Source: Crotophaga sulcirostris
Taxonomy: Eukaryota; Chordata; Aves; Cuculiformes; Crotophagidae
Direction of reading: 5' to 3'
Length of the DNA stretch: 64,000 nt
Assembly (NCBI GenBank): GCA_013397455.1
Contig: VYZB01000211.1
Span: 655,757 to 719,756 of the forward strand
In this document: positions 35,104 to 46,812 of the stretch, piece by piece
Position numbering within the stretch: position 1 is the first letter of the stretch
Layout of the letters: every line of letters begins with the position of its first letter
Notes under the pieces: model-generated
Seen by the model: only the letters and a program-made list of their open reading frames with translations
Database searches by the model: none
Told to the model about the DNA's origin: nothing
Position numbers and translations under genes: made by a program

Positions 35104-36624
35104 TTCTGCATTCAGAACAGAATTGAGCTTATTTTTTTTAAAACTCTTCCTGTCTGAAGCAGACTAATAAGCATAAAAGAAACTTCCATGATTTTCCCCT
35201 CTCTCAAAATTTACAGTTTATGTTTGCATAATGTGCAAAGTCTTTCAGAGCCTTCTGCTGTTGTACAATTGGCTAAATTAGAGTTGAACAGATTGAGCAG
35301 GTAAGGTCTACGCTTTATCAGCAGTCTTGTTAATGAAATTTTATAAACTACTGGGCTTAATCTAGAACTTTCTAAACTCAGCAGATATTTACGTTCACTT
35401 ACTTGAATGTCAAGGCTACTGATAGCCATTTGTCACCCTCTACCCTTTTTTTAAGAGAAAATATATTTCACAGAAGCTTCGTTTGTGGTAGTGACTTGAA
35501 GTAAACATATGTAAGCACAAATCCTTCAGACAGATGAGAAAATTGACTTCTGCATGCAACTATTTTACTCTCATTAAAAAGAAAAACAACAACCCACCTA
35601 TATTTTTCTTTAAGGAAAGTAGTCTCAGATCTGGGCACCAAAATTTTTTTGATATAAAATTCATGTTCTATTTGCTTGGTAGAACACCTAATTTTATAAA
35701 TCATTTGACTTTACTGCATGTAACACACTAAAGGGAAACCTCAGAACTATAAGCTTAACTTGTAAAAGGACTGCTTCAGAGTTCAAAATACATGAACTTT
35801 CATCCTCACATAAGTTCTGGACGTCATTGTTTTGAGATAGAAATTATGTTATGTGAGCTTCATTTAGCCTATATACAGTACTCATATCAAATTAAGTCAG
35901 GTATCCAAAGACAAATTTAAAACTTTACACATGTTCTTCACTTGACTTTGTCACACAGTTGAGTTTGTTAGCAATTAAATTTTGACAGGAACATCCAATT
36001 TAGATACAAATGACCAAAGTGTAAGTAGATATTGAATACGTAAAAAGATGCAAACAAAAGAAAAAAAAAAATTTAGGTACATTTTTAGACATTCATTTAG
36101 TAACAAATGAGCTAATCTATGAAGGCCATTGCCCTTTGAATCTTCTATAAATTAATGAATCTGTAATAATGCTTTCAGATACTGTCACAACACCAGTCCT
36201 CCTATTTCTTCTAGAAAATCCAACTTTAATTTCTTGGATGCACCTTGCTAAGACAACATGGTAATGAAGTCACAGAAGGGCGCCTCTTATCCATACGAAG
36301 CTTATTCTTTAAGGCTTATGCAGAAAAGATAAATCTGAATGCCCTTCCGAAATATACCTCTGCTGAGACTGTTCATGATCTGAATCTGGATCTGTTCAGA
36401 TTTTCCAGTATAGAAGCCCTTTCGTGCATTCTCTGCCACATGTTCTAATTTTCGACAATGAAGCGGTCTTCTTCAAATCCTTTAAAAATCACAAAAATAA
36501 CCCTACCTACTAGTCCTTATGCTCTGAACTGGTCATTGGTTAGGTTCCAGACCCTGAGTTCTCCTTCACACACCTGACTGTGTGTAAAGAGACAAAGTTA
36601 ATGGTATTGCTACTAGGCCAAGTC
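35104..36624. other. Unique AT-rich non-coding DNA
   Basis: No gene or repeat recognised. The frame at 36,245-36,448 (67 codons) has no domain. Confidence 0.55.
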
Positions 36625-36755
36625 AGGCGAATAATTTTATCTACATTCAGTTCTCCAGCTGTAACATATTTCTTTACCTTACTGAGAATATTATAAGGAT
36701 AAATTAATTTAAAGTATGTGAGATGCTGAGAATGCAGAGCAATGAGTTCCAAAGA
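36625..36755 (+). repeat. MIR-like SINE relic
   Basis: The order CATTCAGTTCTCCAGCTGTA, ATTTCTTTACCTTACTGAG, AATATTATAAGGATAAATTA, AAAGTATGTGAGATGCTGAG matches the MIR core and 3' part (CTCAGTTTCCCCATCTGTAA, TACCTAC, GTTGTGAGGATTAAAT, AAAGCGCTTTGAGAT). It is diverged, in forward orientation, and lacks the tRNA-like head. Confidence 0.55.
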
Positions 36756-38221
36756 AAAACCAATTAAATAAAGAAGCTGAGTGTATTAACTACTGCTAAA
36801 AAGTCTTTCTTATACCTTTCCACTACTGCCCCAGGACAGAAAATAAAACTAGATAACAGGTAAAGAACAATATGTGCTGTATACCCTTCACTGAGACTTA
36901 CAGCAAAGTTCTTGGACTCCAATAAGTATTCTCATTCCCACAGTCTCCATAAGGTCAAAGTGGTTTTGCACAATTCTTAATGACAGTTTCCTAATCAAAG
37001 CAACCTACTTATGTATCTCAGAATGATGGGTGGGTTGTGATTTAGTAGTTATGGGTTTCAGCAGCATGTAAGTAAAACACTGTTTATTGTTTGTAGTTGC
37101 TTTTCTACTAAATGGAAAATTATACTCTCCCACAAAAGACTAAGTTGGCATTATCCCAACCAAGTACTGACTGACATATGCCAATTTACTTGTCATCATA
37201 TTCAACATGCCAGTATTAACATTCTCCTAACTGATGTAGAATTTTTCTCACAAATTCAGTTTTAATAGCACTTCCTTAGGGTTATGAACATTCACTACAT
37301 GATAGGATGAAAAAGTAAAAGAAAATCCATACTTATTCATTATTGTATATATAATTTATGTTGGGTAAACTGGAAAATGCTTTCAAGAATCAACTAACGT
37401 GAAAAGCATATTTGACAAGCATGAATCCTTTTTATAATTTATATTCTGTTTTTCCTGGTTTCTGCAATATGAGCCTATGTTATGATTTAAATATAGAGGT
37501 TTTTTTGTTAAACTAGTCATACAAACCTATACACAGTGAGATCCTCTAAAAAGACAAGAAGGTATTTAAATAAACAACTGAAAATGTGTAGAATTTTAGC
37601 TGTAAGCACAGAGAATTGAAAACTCATCCTATTTCTGGGTTTATACAGTGGAAAACAATGATTGCATGTGCACTCATTTATTCAACTTTCTAATCTCTCA
37701 GCCACACATTCAACGTATCAGATCCAGCAAGTAGCTAAAGTCCTAACTTCCAACTTCTTTCAATTTGAAAACAACAGAAATTTAGAAGTTTTTTTTAATG
37801 TAGAGCAACACACAACAGTTTTTACACCTGTGAAAACCCTAAAAACAAAGTAAGAACAAAAGGACTCGCAAAATGTGTCTACACTTGCTTAATCATCATT
37901 TGTGTAAGTGCTTCATAGTTTGCAGAATCTGAAATACTGATATTTAATTCACACCTGAGAGGGGAATGAACACTTTCTTGTGTTCAACTGCCTTTGGGAG
38001 CACCAGCAACCCCCTCAGATCTCTAGACCTTACTTCAAGTTAGTGAAACTCTTTGAATCAGCCACTGTCAAAACTACTTGATTGGCTGCTCAGTGTAACC
38101 TCACATGCAGCAGTATGCAGTCAGCCAATCACTGTACAAAATATTAACAAGGTCATAGTACTGTAACTATAACTCAGAGATTACAAAAGACATTAAAATT
38201 CTGATGCCCCATTCATAAGGA
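36756..38221. other. Unique AT-rich non-coding DNA
   Basis: No gene or repeat recognised. Confidence 0.6.
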
Positions 38222-38324
38222 AAAGATTGTAATGAGAACAGAGAATGGCACAACATTAATTCATTGTGTGACAAAGAATATAATGAGAATGGGAAATAGT
38301 ACAAACATAACTCATTCTTGTTAC
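38222..38324. repeat. Imperfect 51-bp tandem duplication
   Basis: 38,222-38,272 and 38,273-38,324 align end to end: both start AAAGA, share TAATGAGA, then A-C-A/AAC-AT-AA and TCATT near the end. About two thirds to three quarters of positions agree by eye. The start of a third unit (AAGATTGTAATG) appears at 38,331. Confidence 0.7.
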
Positions 38325-38892
38325 AGCTTTAAGATTGTAATGTCATGGTTCATATCACATACTTAGAAAGAAAGGTATGGCAGAAGAAGAGCTGCAATAT
38401 TAAACATAGTTAATCTGAATGCTGTACACATTATTATATATGCAATATAATAAAAAATGAAACACTACTTAGAAATAGTTTGTTAAAATTGTTATAATTT
38501 CTCCACACATTTTTGTTAACATTTTATTAACACTGTTAATAGAAAAGGTCGCAGTGTGTGTGCATATGTATTAACAGAGCAGTCCCCAAAATCTTTTTAC
38601 TGATGTATGTCTTTAGAAATTGATTACAATTAAAAATAAAAAAAAATGAGGACAGTGTCTGTGTCTGCCATGACATTATGAATTTGCCAAGACAGAGACA
38701 GTCATGTTTAGTCATTTTGTCTGATACAGTAAAATGAAATAAAGCTATAAAACAAGTGATGTATTTACCTCCTGAAATTATCGAAAAATTTTAGTTATTG
38801 CTCATCTACCACTCACTCAGTGATGTGCAATATCCTAACTAACGTATCCCAAAGCAACTTGTTTCATTTATTAGGTTTTATGCAAGATCACC
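38325..38892. other. Unique AT-rich non-coding DNA
   Basis: No gene recognised. Confidence 0.55.
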
Positions 38893-39315
38893 AAATAAAT
38901 ACAAAGATATTAAAGAGTACTGACCCCAAGATGGATCCTTGCGGAACTCCGTTAGTGACTGGTTGCCAGCCCGATGTAACCCCATTCCCTGTGACCCTTT
39001 AAGCCTGACCCATCAGCCAATTGTTCACCCACTGCATTATATGTTTATCCAGCTGTATGCTGGACATTTGGTTTATGAGAATACTATGAGAAACCGTACC
39101 AAAGGCCTTGCTGAAGTCCAGAAACATCAACTGGTTTTCCTTGGTTGTGTAAGTGGGTAATCCTGTCATAGAAGGAAATTAATTTTGTCAGGCAGAACCT
39201 TTCCTTTATAAACCCATGCTGGCTGAGACCAAAGATTGCTTTGTCTTTCAGGTGTTTTTCAGTAGCTCCCAAAATTTTCCCCCAGTTTGTTTGCTCCAAA
39301 TTGTGCTCCAAATTT
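38893..39315 (-). mobile_element. CR1 LINE, internal reverse-transcriptase fragment
   Basis: On the minus strand the RT domain of ORF2 is readable: SQHGFIKERFCLTKLISFYD and RITHLHNQGKPVDV from about 39,220 down to 39,125. Then, after a frame change, comes the palm region, where the YLDFSKAF-like box is reduced. WVNNWLMGQA follows near 39,030 and [15 protein letters not shown] near 38,920-38,960. VPQGS is the standard RT box ahead of the catalytic ADD box, which lies beyond the fragment. The 3' end and ORF2 C-terminus are missing, so the piece was cut at both ends. Confidence 0.85.
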
Positions 39316-39832
39316 TTGTAGGTTGAACACTTACACAACTTCCATAACCTGTGCAGGGAAGAGAGATCGTCCTGTCACCACTGTAGCTTTTGCAATGCAC
39401 AGGTCATATTAAGCACATTCAAAATTAAAAGAAAATCTCTTGATCAGCCTAATGAAATGGTTTCTCAAAAAAAGAAGTAGCTCATAGGTTCTACTGTGCT
39501 TCTGGAATTAACGGATAATCACTGCAATTTGAAGGATCTTGGGAACGGATCCAAACAAATAGCCTTAACAGTTTAACTCCGCAGAAATTGAGAACCTTTA
39601 TCCACGAGTATGGTTCGTAAAACCTATGACAAATCTTTAATAATCTAAGATCTCTTAAGCTTTCCAGCTCCACTCCTGTGCATGTATGTTGCCCTAGCTT
39701 TGATTCTCTTTATTTCCATGGAAGACGTAACTCCTCATGCACTTACAGATATTGCATTTTACTACATCTTATTTATCAGCATTCATAAAAAATAAAAAGA
39801 GTTTTTGACCTTTGGAAGAATTAGCACGCAAC
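39316..39832. other. Unique non-coding DNA between two CR1 fragments
   Basis: No gene or repeat recognised. A 14-bp direct duplication (GCTCCAAATTGT then GCTCCAAATTTT) lies at about 39,294-39,318 on the boundary. Confidence 0.55.
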
Positions 39833-40690
39833 TCAGAAGGACTGCAAGGATGTTGTGAGATTATGCGGAGAGAAAATAAGCAGGACCAAATCCCAACTAG
39901 AACTTAATCTGGCTACTGCCGTAAAAGACAATTAAAAATGTTTCCATAAATACCTTAGTAGCAGGAGGGCTAAGGAGATTCTCTATCCTTTATTCAATGT
40001 GAGGGGAAACTTAGTGACAAAGGATGAGGAAAGCACTGAGGTACTTAATGCCTTCTTTTCCTCAATCTTTAATAGTAAGACTAGTTTTCTCTAGGTACCC
40101 AGCCCACTGAGCTGGAAGACAGGGACAGGGAGCAGAATGAAGCCCCAGTACTCCAAGGGGAAATGGTTAGGAACCTGCTACACTGCTTAGATGTACAAAA
40201 ATCTATGGGGCCAGATGGGATTCACCCAAGTGTAGTGAGGGAGCAGGCGGAAGGGCTTACCAAGCCACTTTCCAACACTGATCAGTAGTTCTGGTAAACC
40301 GGGTAGGTCAGTTGACTGGAGGTCAGCAAATGTGGTGCCCATATACAGGAAGGCACAGAAGGAGGATCCAGGGAATTACATACCTGTCATCCTGACCTTG
40401 GTCCCAGGGGACGTTATGGAGCAAATCATCTTGAGTGCCTTCACGTGGCATGCAGAGGGTTACCAAGCGATCTGGCTTAGTTCGCATGATTTTAGGAAAG
40501 GCAGGTCCTGCTTGACTAGCCTGGTACTTTTTATGACAAACTGACCCACTTTGTGGATGAGGGTAAGATATCTTACCCTCATCCACAAAGTGGATAAAGT
40601 CTACCTAGACTTTAGTAAAACCTTTGACACCGTTTCATACAGCATTCTCCTGGAGAAGTGAGCTGCTCATGGCTTGAAAAGTGGGTAAAA
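39833..40690 (+). mobile_element. CR1 LINE, ORF2 fragment (pre-RT linker to RT palm)
   Basis: The DNA follows CR1 ORF2 closely but with several frameshifts and stops. Landmarks in order: TACTTAATGCCTTCTTTTCC (the LNAFF box, about 40,040), GGGGCCAGATGGGATTCACC (GPDGIHP, about 40,210), then VVPIYRKAQKEDPGNYIPV (40,332 onward) and GDVMEQIILSAFT. After that come KGRSCLTSL (about 40,500) and YLDFSKTFDTVSYSILLEK (40,600-40,660). Between DEGK and the YLDF box sits a perfect palindrome, listed separately. After 40,690 the match fades. No endonuclease domain or 3' tail is joined to it. Confidence 0.9.
40546..40593. repeat. Perfect 48-bp palindrome inside CR1 ORF2
   Basis: 24-bp arms with no spacer, centred between 40,569 and 40,570 on GATATC. 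The left arm (CCACTTTGTGGATGAGGGTA, continuing AGAT) is normal CR1 sequence encoding HFVDEGK. The right arm is its exact reverse complement and replaces the few bases that normally connect to the VVYLDFSK box. The sequence resumes at GTGGAT, the same hexamer used by normal CR1 at that point. Confidence 0.97.
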
Positions 40691-40851
40691 ATTGGGTAAA
40701 AAACTGACTGAATGACCCAAAGAACCTAAAGATAATAATCATGTAAAACGTTTAAGTGACTCTAGAGGTGTTCAAGAACAGTTTCAGCCCTTTTCCTTTA
40801 CGGAGAAACTCCGTTTCCCCATTGCTTCTGTACATGTAAATTGAACTTTAT
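40691..40851. other. Short spacer with possible CR1 remnants
   Basis: GGGTAAAAAACTGACTG near 40,692-40,708 may continue the CR1 ORF2 (the WVKNWL box). GAGGTGTTCAAGAACAG near 40,766 looks like the late LEVFK box, suggesting that the CR1 above was internally deleted. The signal is weak. Confidence 0.35.
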
Positions 40852-41350
40852 AACAGAATAGCACAGAATCAAAGAATTTTTGAGGTTGGAAGGTATCTCT
40901 GGGGCTCATATAGTCCAAATTCCCAACTCAAGCACAGTCACCTAGAGCCAGTTGCCCAGTAACATGTCTAGATGACTTTTGAATATCTCCAAAGATGGTG
41001 ACTGCATAAGTTCTCTGGGTAACCTGCTTCAGTGCTCAGTTATCCTCACAGTATAAAAATGTTTTCTCATGTTCATGTGAAACATCCTGTGTTTCAGTTT
41101 GTGCCTATTGCCTCCGGTTCTGTCACTGGGCACCACAGAAAAGAGCCCAGCTCAATCCTCTTTGCACCCTCCTTTCAAGTATTTTTATACATTGATAAGA
41201 CTTTCCCCAAGCATTCTCTTCACCAGGGCAAACAGTCCCAGCTGTCTCAGTTCCTTTGTCATCTTCGTGGCCCTTCACTGGTCTCTCTCCAGTAGCTCCA
41301 TGTCTCTAACACAGTACTCTATGTGTGTCCTTACCAGTACTGTGTAAAGG
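40852..41350 (-). mobile_element. CR1 LINE 3' end, with ORF2 C-terminus
   Basis: The plus strand starts in a degenerate octamer tail (AGCACAGAATCAAAGAATT) and GAGGTTGGAAGGTATCTCTG. On the minus strand the ORF2 C-terminus reads ATKMTKELRQLGLFALVKRM and LINVYKYLKGGCKEDALGSF at about 41,120-41,280, then breaks up. The piece extends upstream to the antisense of ACAGTACTCTATGTGTGTCC, a CR1 landmark. Its 3' end differs from the other copies (GGCAACTGGCTCTAGGTGAC on minus), so this is another subfamily. Confidence 0.92.
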
Positions 41351-43400
41351 TTACAATTGCAAAGTAAAGAAAATACAAATATAAAACATAATATTTTTTT
41401 GAATGAGAAAAAGATATTCAAAAGTATTTGCTTCTGAATTGGAAGAAAATCTGCCAGATTCCAGCTAAAGAGGTTAGGAGCTTAAATAGATCAATTTCCA
41501 AATATGACCCCTTACAATATTATTGGCAAACTTAGAGAGGTCTATTGTGATAAAAATAAAATCTTGTTTCTTTGCCTCTCATCTAAAATGAAAGCTAGTA
41601 TACTAACAAAATTGTAAAATTGTACCACATGGATTAGACTTTGACTATTCATTTGCCCAGAAGACAATTGTTTCTGGAGAAACAGTTTTCAGTATTTAAA
41701 TTCAGAATTCAGTATTTACTATTTTCAGTAAATTGGTTGAAAAGAAAAGGAAATTTCTTTTATGTGATTACTGTTTCTTCTCATCTCGGTGGATTTATTT
41801 GATTCTATATTTGTACAAATAAGTACATTCCAAGAAATAGCAAATATGTTTTTACAGTTTTAGTTGCATTTTAGTATCCACATTACATCCAGGTGCATTG
41901 TCAAAACGAGATAGGTGTAAAGACTATGTGCAGAGGAAAAAATGTGATTTTGTTAGGGATGTTATGACAGTTCTGTATGCATAATACATGTATCCCAAGA
42001 GACAATTCTGCATCTGTTACATATATTTATGTATTTTTACTTGTACTTTTGGAGATATTTAAGATTTATGGTGATAGATTCTTTCCCCTTAAAGACAATA
42101 AAAGGAAAACATGCACCAAGGGTACGATTTTAGTGAGTGAAGTGAGCCGAGTGTGAAAGTTGTACACATGGTAGGCTCTGTGAAAGTTAAGAAATTTCTC
42201 TTCTCAACACTTACTAGCCTTTCTGCAGTGGTTTTCAAAATGCTTACAAAACAAACTTCTAATAGATTTGATCTATGTGCAGCTAAAGCATGTTTCTGTT
42301 CATTATAATGACTGAAAGAGGGTAAGAAAACAATTGCTAGATGTTAAAGACTAGCAAAGAAATGATGAAGATATTTTGTGAGTGAAAAGAAAAATCCTGA
42401 AGTCTCAGGAAATGAAGAAAGTGATGATAAATGAAGACAACAACACAAGGGTAAAGAGACAGAAAAGATAAAATGTCTAAAGAGACAGACAGTTTTATAC
42501 AACTTGTTGAAGAAACAACACACTGTGTTGTACTGTAATGACATCTCCCTACTACTGAATTGTCTATGAAGAGATAGATGAACTTTCTACCAGCTTCCAT
42601 TACACAGCAGGTATTTTTTAGCCTCTGTTATACAGATTTGAAAAACCACCTTCTTCAGAAAACTCTTAGATACATTCAGAGGGCAAAGGATACCTCTGCT
42701 GTTTAATTTTGACTCCCTGAAACAGTGATTCTGTACAGCCTTTTTTTTGAGAATTAGAAGACTATCTAGAGAAACAAACAAAGCAAAGGTGTACCTTAAG
42801 GCGTAAGCCAGAAAGATGCTCCAACTTTCAAATGTATGCAATTCTATAATTGTCTCTTATATGTTTTTGTTTTTTTCTGAGTTCCTTGAAGACATATCAG
42901 TCACTGTCGGAGACAGGTTACTGTACCAGATTAACTGCTCGTCTTATCTGGTATGTCAATTATTATATATGAAGTTAAAAAAAAACAAAAACCAAACCAA
43001 CAAAGAAAACACAAAACCCTGAAAAAGACTTTCAAGACAGAAATATAGAGCAAACCCTGAAGGTGAAAATATAAATTTGATGGACCATATATTCTTCTGC
43101 CATCCTTATAATTTTGAAGTAATTTTAATTTGCCTGAAGATTGGATGAAAAGGAAATTCTTTAAGAAATCTAAGGTAGTCCACAACAATTAGTAAAAAAG
43201 ATATTGTTACTAATGAGATGATGAAGCATTTTTTTAATATAATATCAATAAAAAAACTCTAGCAATTCATATTTCTCTTTGCTGCAAGGAAGAAGTCAGT
43301 TACCAGATTTTATTCTGTTGACTAAGTATAGTTCATAAAAGAGATCTATATTAAAATATAGCATAATTCATCAATAATGTAACACTGCATCAAAAAATTT
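41351..43400. other. Unique AT-rich non-coding DNA
   Basis: No gene supported. An A/C-rich run (AAAAAAAACAAAAACCAAAC) lies at about 42,977-43,016. Frames up to 87 codons are chance. Confidence 0.6.
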
Positions 43401-43432
43401 AAGGTCCCTTCCAGTTCCATGATTCTATGATT
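43401..43432 (+). mobile_element. CR1 3' terminal remnant (~32 bp)
   Basis: AAGGTCCCTTCCAGTTCCAT directly followed by GATTCTATGATT is the last 32 bp of a CR1 element. It is either an extreme 5' truncation or the remnant of a deletion. Confidence 0.75.
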
Positions 43433-46336
43433 ATCAATTCAGATTTCCAGTACCTATCTACGCTTAATTTCTTAGCTATTTACAGAAATTATATACTAGA
43501 ATAATTTATGTAACAAATAATATATAATATTATAAATAATCACTTTCTTATCAAGAAAAACAATTTAAATATTTTAATGTTATACTTTGTCTTGAAACCT
43601 GTCAATATATGCTAAGTGATAATCTGCCTCAAATAACTATAATCCTTAAAAGAAAATGTTTGGAATGACAAAAACCAAAATATCAACATTAGATAGCCAA
43701 AAGACATTAGATAAATCTGTGAATCATAGACAGGTATATTATTTTGAGCTGAGGTAGACATCTGTGTGCTCTTTTTGCAAGCTGGAGATCCTAGGTGTTG
43801 ATGTAGATCTAGTCCAGCCCATTCTACATTTAATAAGGAGTTTGTGTCAACGCTTATTTTATTGAAACAGGCAAATTCACAAATATTTGAGGAAAAAATG
43901 GGGAGGGGAGGAGTGGGGGAAGAGAGAAACACATCTTTACTTGTGTCTACTAATCGAGTTTCTGCCTCCTCAAGTAAAATCAGTTCTTCTAGGATTCTCA
44001 GGCATGTTTTAGCATAAACCCTAGAAAGTCATTCTTACACAAAGTATTTTCAGCTTGTTTTCTTTGTCAACGCAATAAGAGTTTAGGTCAGCTTAAGATA
44101 GCTGAATTATTGGAAAAAATAGGACCTTGTAACTTTAAAGCTTTTCCATGAAGGTGTTTGTTTTTGTTCTGGATGTATTACAAAAGAACAATATTCTCTG
44201 AAGGTCCAACATATTTCATTGTAGGTGGTGGGAAAGATTAATTTTGCCAATTAAAGGAGCTCCATAAGTAAAACAAAGACAATTTTGTTAATTCTGGAAC
44301 TTTGATTTTTCCAGCATTTTTGCTAAAAGGTTTCATTCATCAATAGAAGATAAATTAACGGGTTGTAGTTGAAGACAGCTATTTAAGATGTTTAAACTAT
44401 ACACTTAATTGGCATGTTAAAAGTTAAAGAGTCAGAGTCAACTCTAGTACATAAAAACATATAAGCACATAAACTTTAGCACTCTATTCCACAGCTCAAA
44501 AGGCATAATGCGATCCACTTCATTAATCAAGGGTATGCCCCAAGTTTCAACACTTGATTTACAGTCATTCTCTGTACATACTCAACTATATGAAGAGAAA
44601 AGTCTATCTACAGTGTAAGAGTAAACTTAGGACACAGATCTTAAATTTGAAACACTGATTTTAACAAGCCAGCTTGCATAGTTCAGTGGTGTAATGGTTT
44701 TTTATTATCCTAATCAAGAATGAAGCTGCTATTCCTAGCATAGTTCAAGCCACAGTTGAGAAAGATGATTCTAGTACTTAGAACAATTTTATCTCGATTA
44801 TGGTCAATGGTGCCAATTATTATGACTCTTTATGAAGGAAAACACCTATTCGCAGAAATGGATTAATACCGCACCTGATGAGTAATCACTACAATGTCCA
44901 GCAGACTGCAAAGAGAAATAAATGATTGTGCATACCTGTGTTGAAATCTACAAAGGCTATTTGAAGGAAAAGCTGAACACTAATAGAGTTCTAGCAGAAG
45001 AAAGACTGGAAGAGTGCAGGAAAGAAGGGAGCTAAGAATATGCTTTATTTTCCAGCCTACACACTATCCTGATGATACTCTTTGTCCTCTTGCAGAAGCC
45101 TTACTGGATTTTTTTGCATTTCACTGTTGAGAGAGTGAATTGACCCAGAAGGATAGAGATGTCTTCTTTTGGCACAAGCAGTATAAGGCTGATATCTTCC
45201 ATCTCATCAGGAAGCACCCTATTGTCTGGATAAATCTGTTCAAATGGAAACATTATCTTCTTTAGTAAGGTAACATCAGTCTAATCTAATAAGTAGGCAC
45301 TCAAACACTTGTTGGACTATTTAAGTATTTTAACTAATAACTATTTCATACAGAAATAGTCTTTAGATCTTTAACAACTAGTCTTGATTTTCAGCTTTAG
45401 ATCAAAGAAACCTTTTTTCTTAGGAGCTCGATGGTACGGTCCTTGTGAGTCTAGTCGTAATTCACCTCATATTTTACTTGTATTGTGTGGGAAGGCTAAA
45501 TGCTGAATGACTGGTCCCAGGGTTCTGAAGTGAGCTATTTCCATGCTAAGTAACGCATTGCTCAGATCCCTAATTATGTCTGAACCTCAAGTGAAATGGA
45601 TAGGTTTTCAGAAGTGAACTGCCACAACTTCGTTTGTTTGACATTTGTAACCTATAGTGTCTTTTGCTTTACATATAGTTGGCAAACATTAGCCACAGTT
45701 TGTGCAGTACAAAGACTACATTGAAAATGGCTAGCGCTACTCTAGTTAGGAAAATACAAAGCACTGCAGCAATTTCTACTGAATGAATAGTCAGTCTGGC
45801 TAATATAATCCCCAGAATCAGATGTCTTCTTAAAATCCATTACGATAGTATTCCCCTTAGAACAGTAGTTACTTTCATCAATTCACAGCTTTATGACCTT
45901 GCCAATTAGTATGAGTGATATCCTGACTTCCGCTCATAAAAACAATCTCTCTAATGCTGGTATAATTTGGAGATATAATACTTAAAGAACTAACTTTCTG
46001 AAAAGTGAGGATGATACTCTATAAGAGCCGATATACCATTATGCAAAATCTGGATCACAAAGACGTTGAATATCTTTTTGAAGACATATACTGATAGCAC
46101 ATACCAAAAATATATAAGAAGCACTTAAAGTACAGGTAAGAATCAGCATCAAGTAAAATATTTGATGAATAATTTTCCTCAAACTCAATAAGAAAGTAAT
46201 ACTGAGATCTTCAGTTTCTCTAGATGTGGCTGTAATATTTTATCTGTAGTCTGTAACAGAGGACCATATTTGTTCTAAAGGCAGATACGTTCACTTCAGC
46301 AAAAATCACACCTATTTACTCCAGAACTGGATATGA
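43433..46336. other. Unique AT-rich non-coding DNA
   Basis: From about 43,930 to 46,340 no frame reaches 60 codons on either strand. TA-rich patch at 43,505-43,545. No gene or repeat recognised. Confidence 0.65.
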
Positions 46337-46812
46337 CATAGAACCATGGAATCATAGAATGGTTTGGGTTGGAAGGGACCTCAAAGATCATCCAGTTCCA
46401 AGTCCCCTGCCATGGGTGGGGATACCTTCCACTAGATCGGATTCCTGAAAGCCTTATCCAACCTGGCCTTGAATACCACCAAGGATGGGGCTACCACAAC
46501 TTCTCTTGGCAACATGTTCCAGTGCCTCTATCACCCTGACAGTAAAAAATTTCTTCCTAATATCTAATCTACATCTCCCCTCTTTCTACTTAAAACAGTT
46601 ACCCCTTGTCCTACTCTGCACTCCCTGATAAATATCTTCTCCCCAGTTTTCCCATAGGCCCCCTTTAAGTACTGGAAAGCCACCATAAGGTCTCTTTGGA
46701 GCCTTTTCTTCTGGAGGCTGAACTCACCCAAATCTCTCAGCCTGTCCTTATATGGGAGTCACTCCAACCCTCAGATCATCTTCATGGCCCTCCTCTGGAC
46801 TCACTCTAACAC
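46337..46812 (-). mobile_element. CR1 LINE 3' end, full ORF2 C-terminal length, interrupted
   Basis: The plus strand begins CATAGAACCATGGAATCATA, then GAATGGTTTGGGTTGGAAGG, the antisense of the canonical CR1 3' end, including the CCTGCCATGGGTGGGGATAC hairpin region. It runs to CCTCTGGACTCACTCTAACA. It is the same subfamily as the 10.3 and 31.4 kb copies and about the same length, but the ORF2 frame has many stops, so it is older or more decayed. Confidence 0.95.

Noticed and set aside
40323..40586. 87-codon minus-strand ORF within CR1 ORF2
   Set aside because: Antisense of the plus-strand CR1; part of it exists only because of the palindrome.
44670..44715. tRNA-like TAGTTCAGTGGTGTAATGG
   Set aside because: Resembles an A box, but there is no B box, no acceptor stem and no cloverleaf nearby.
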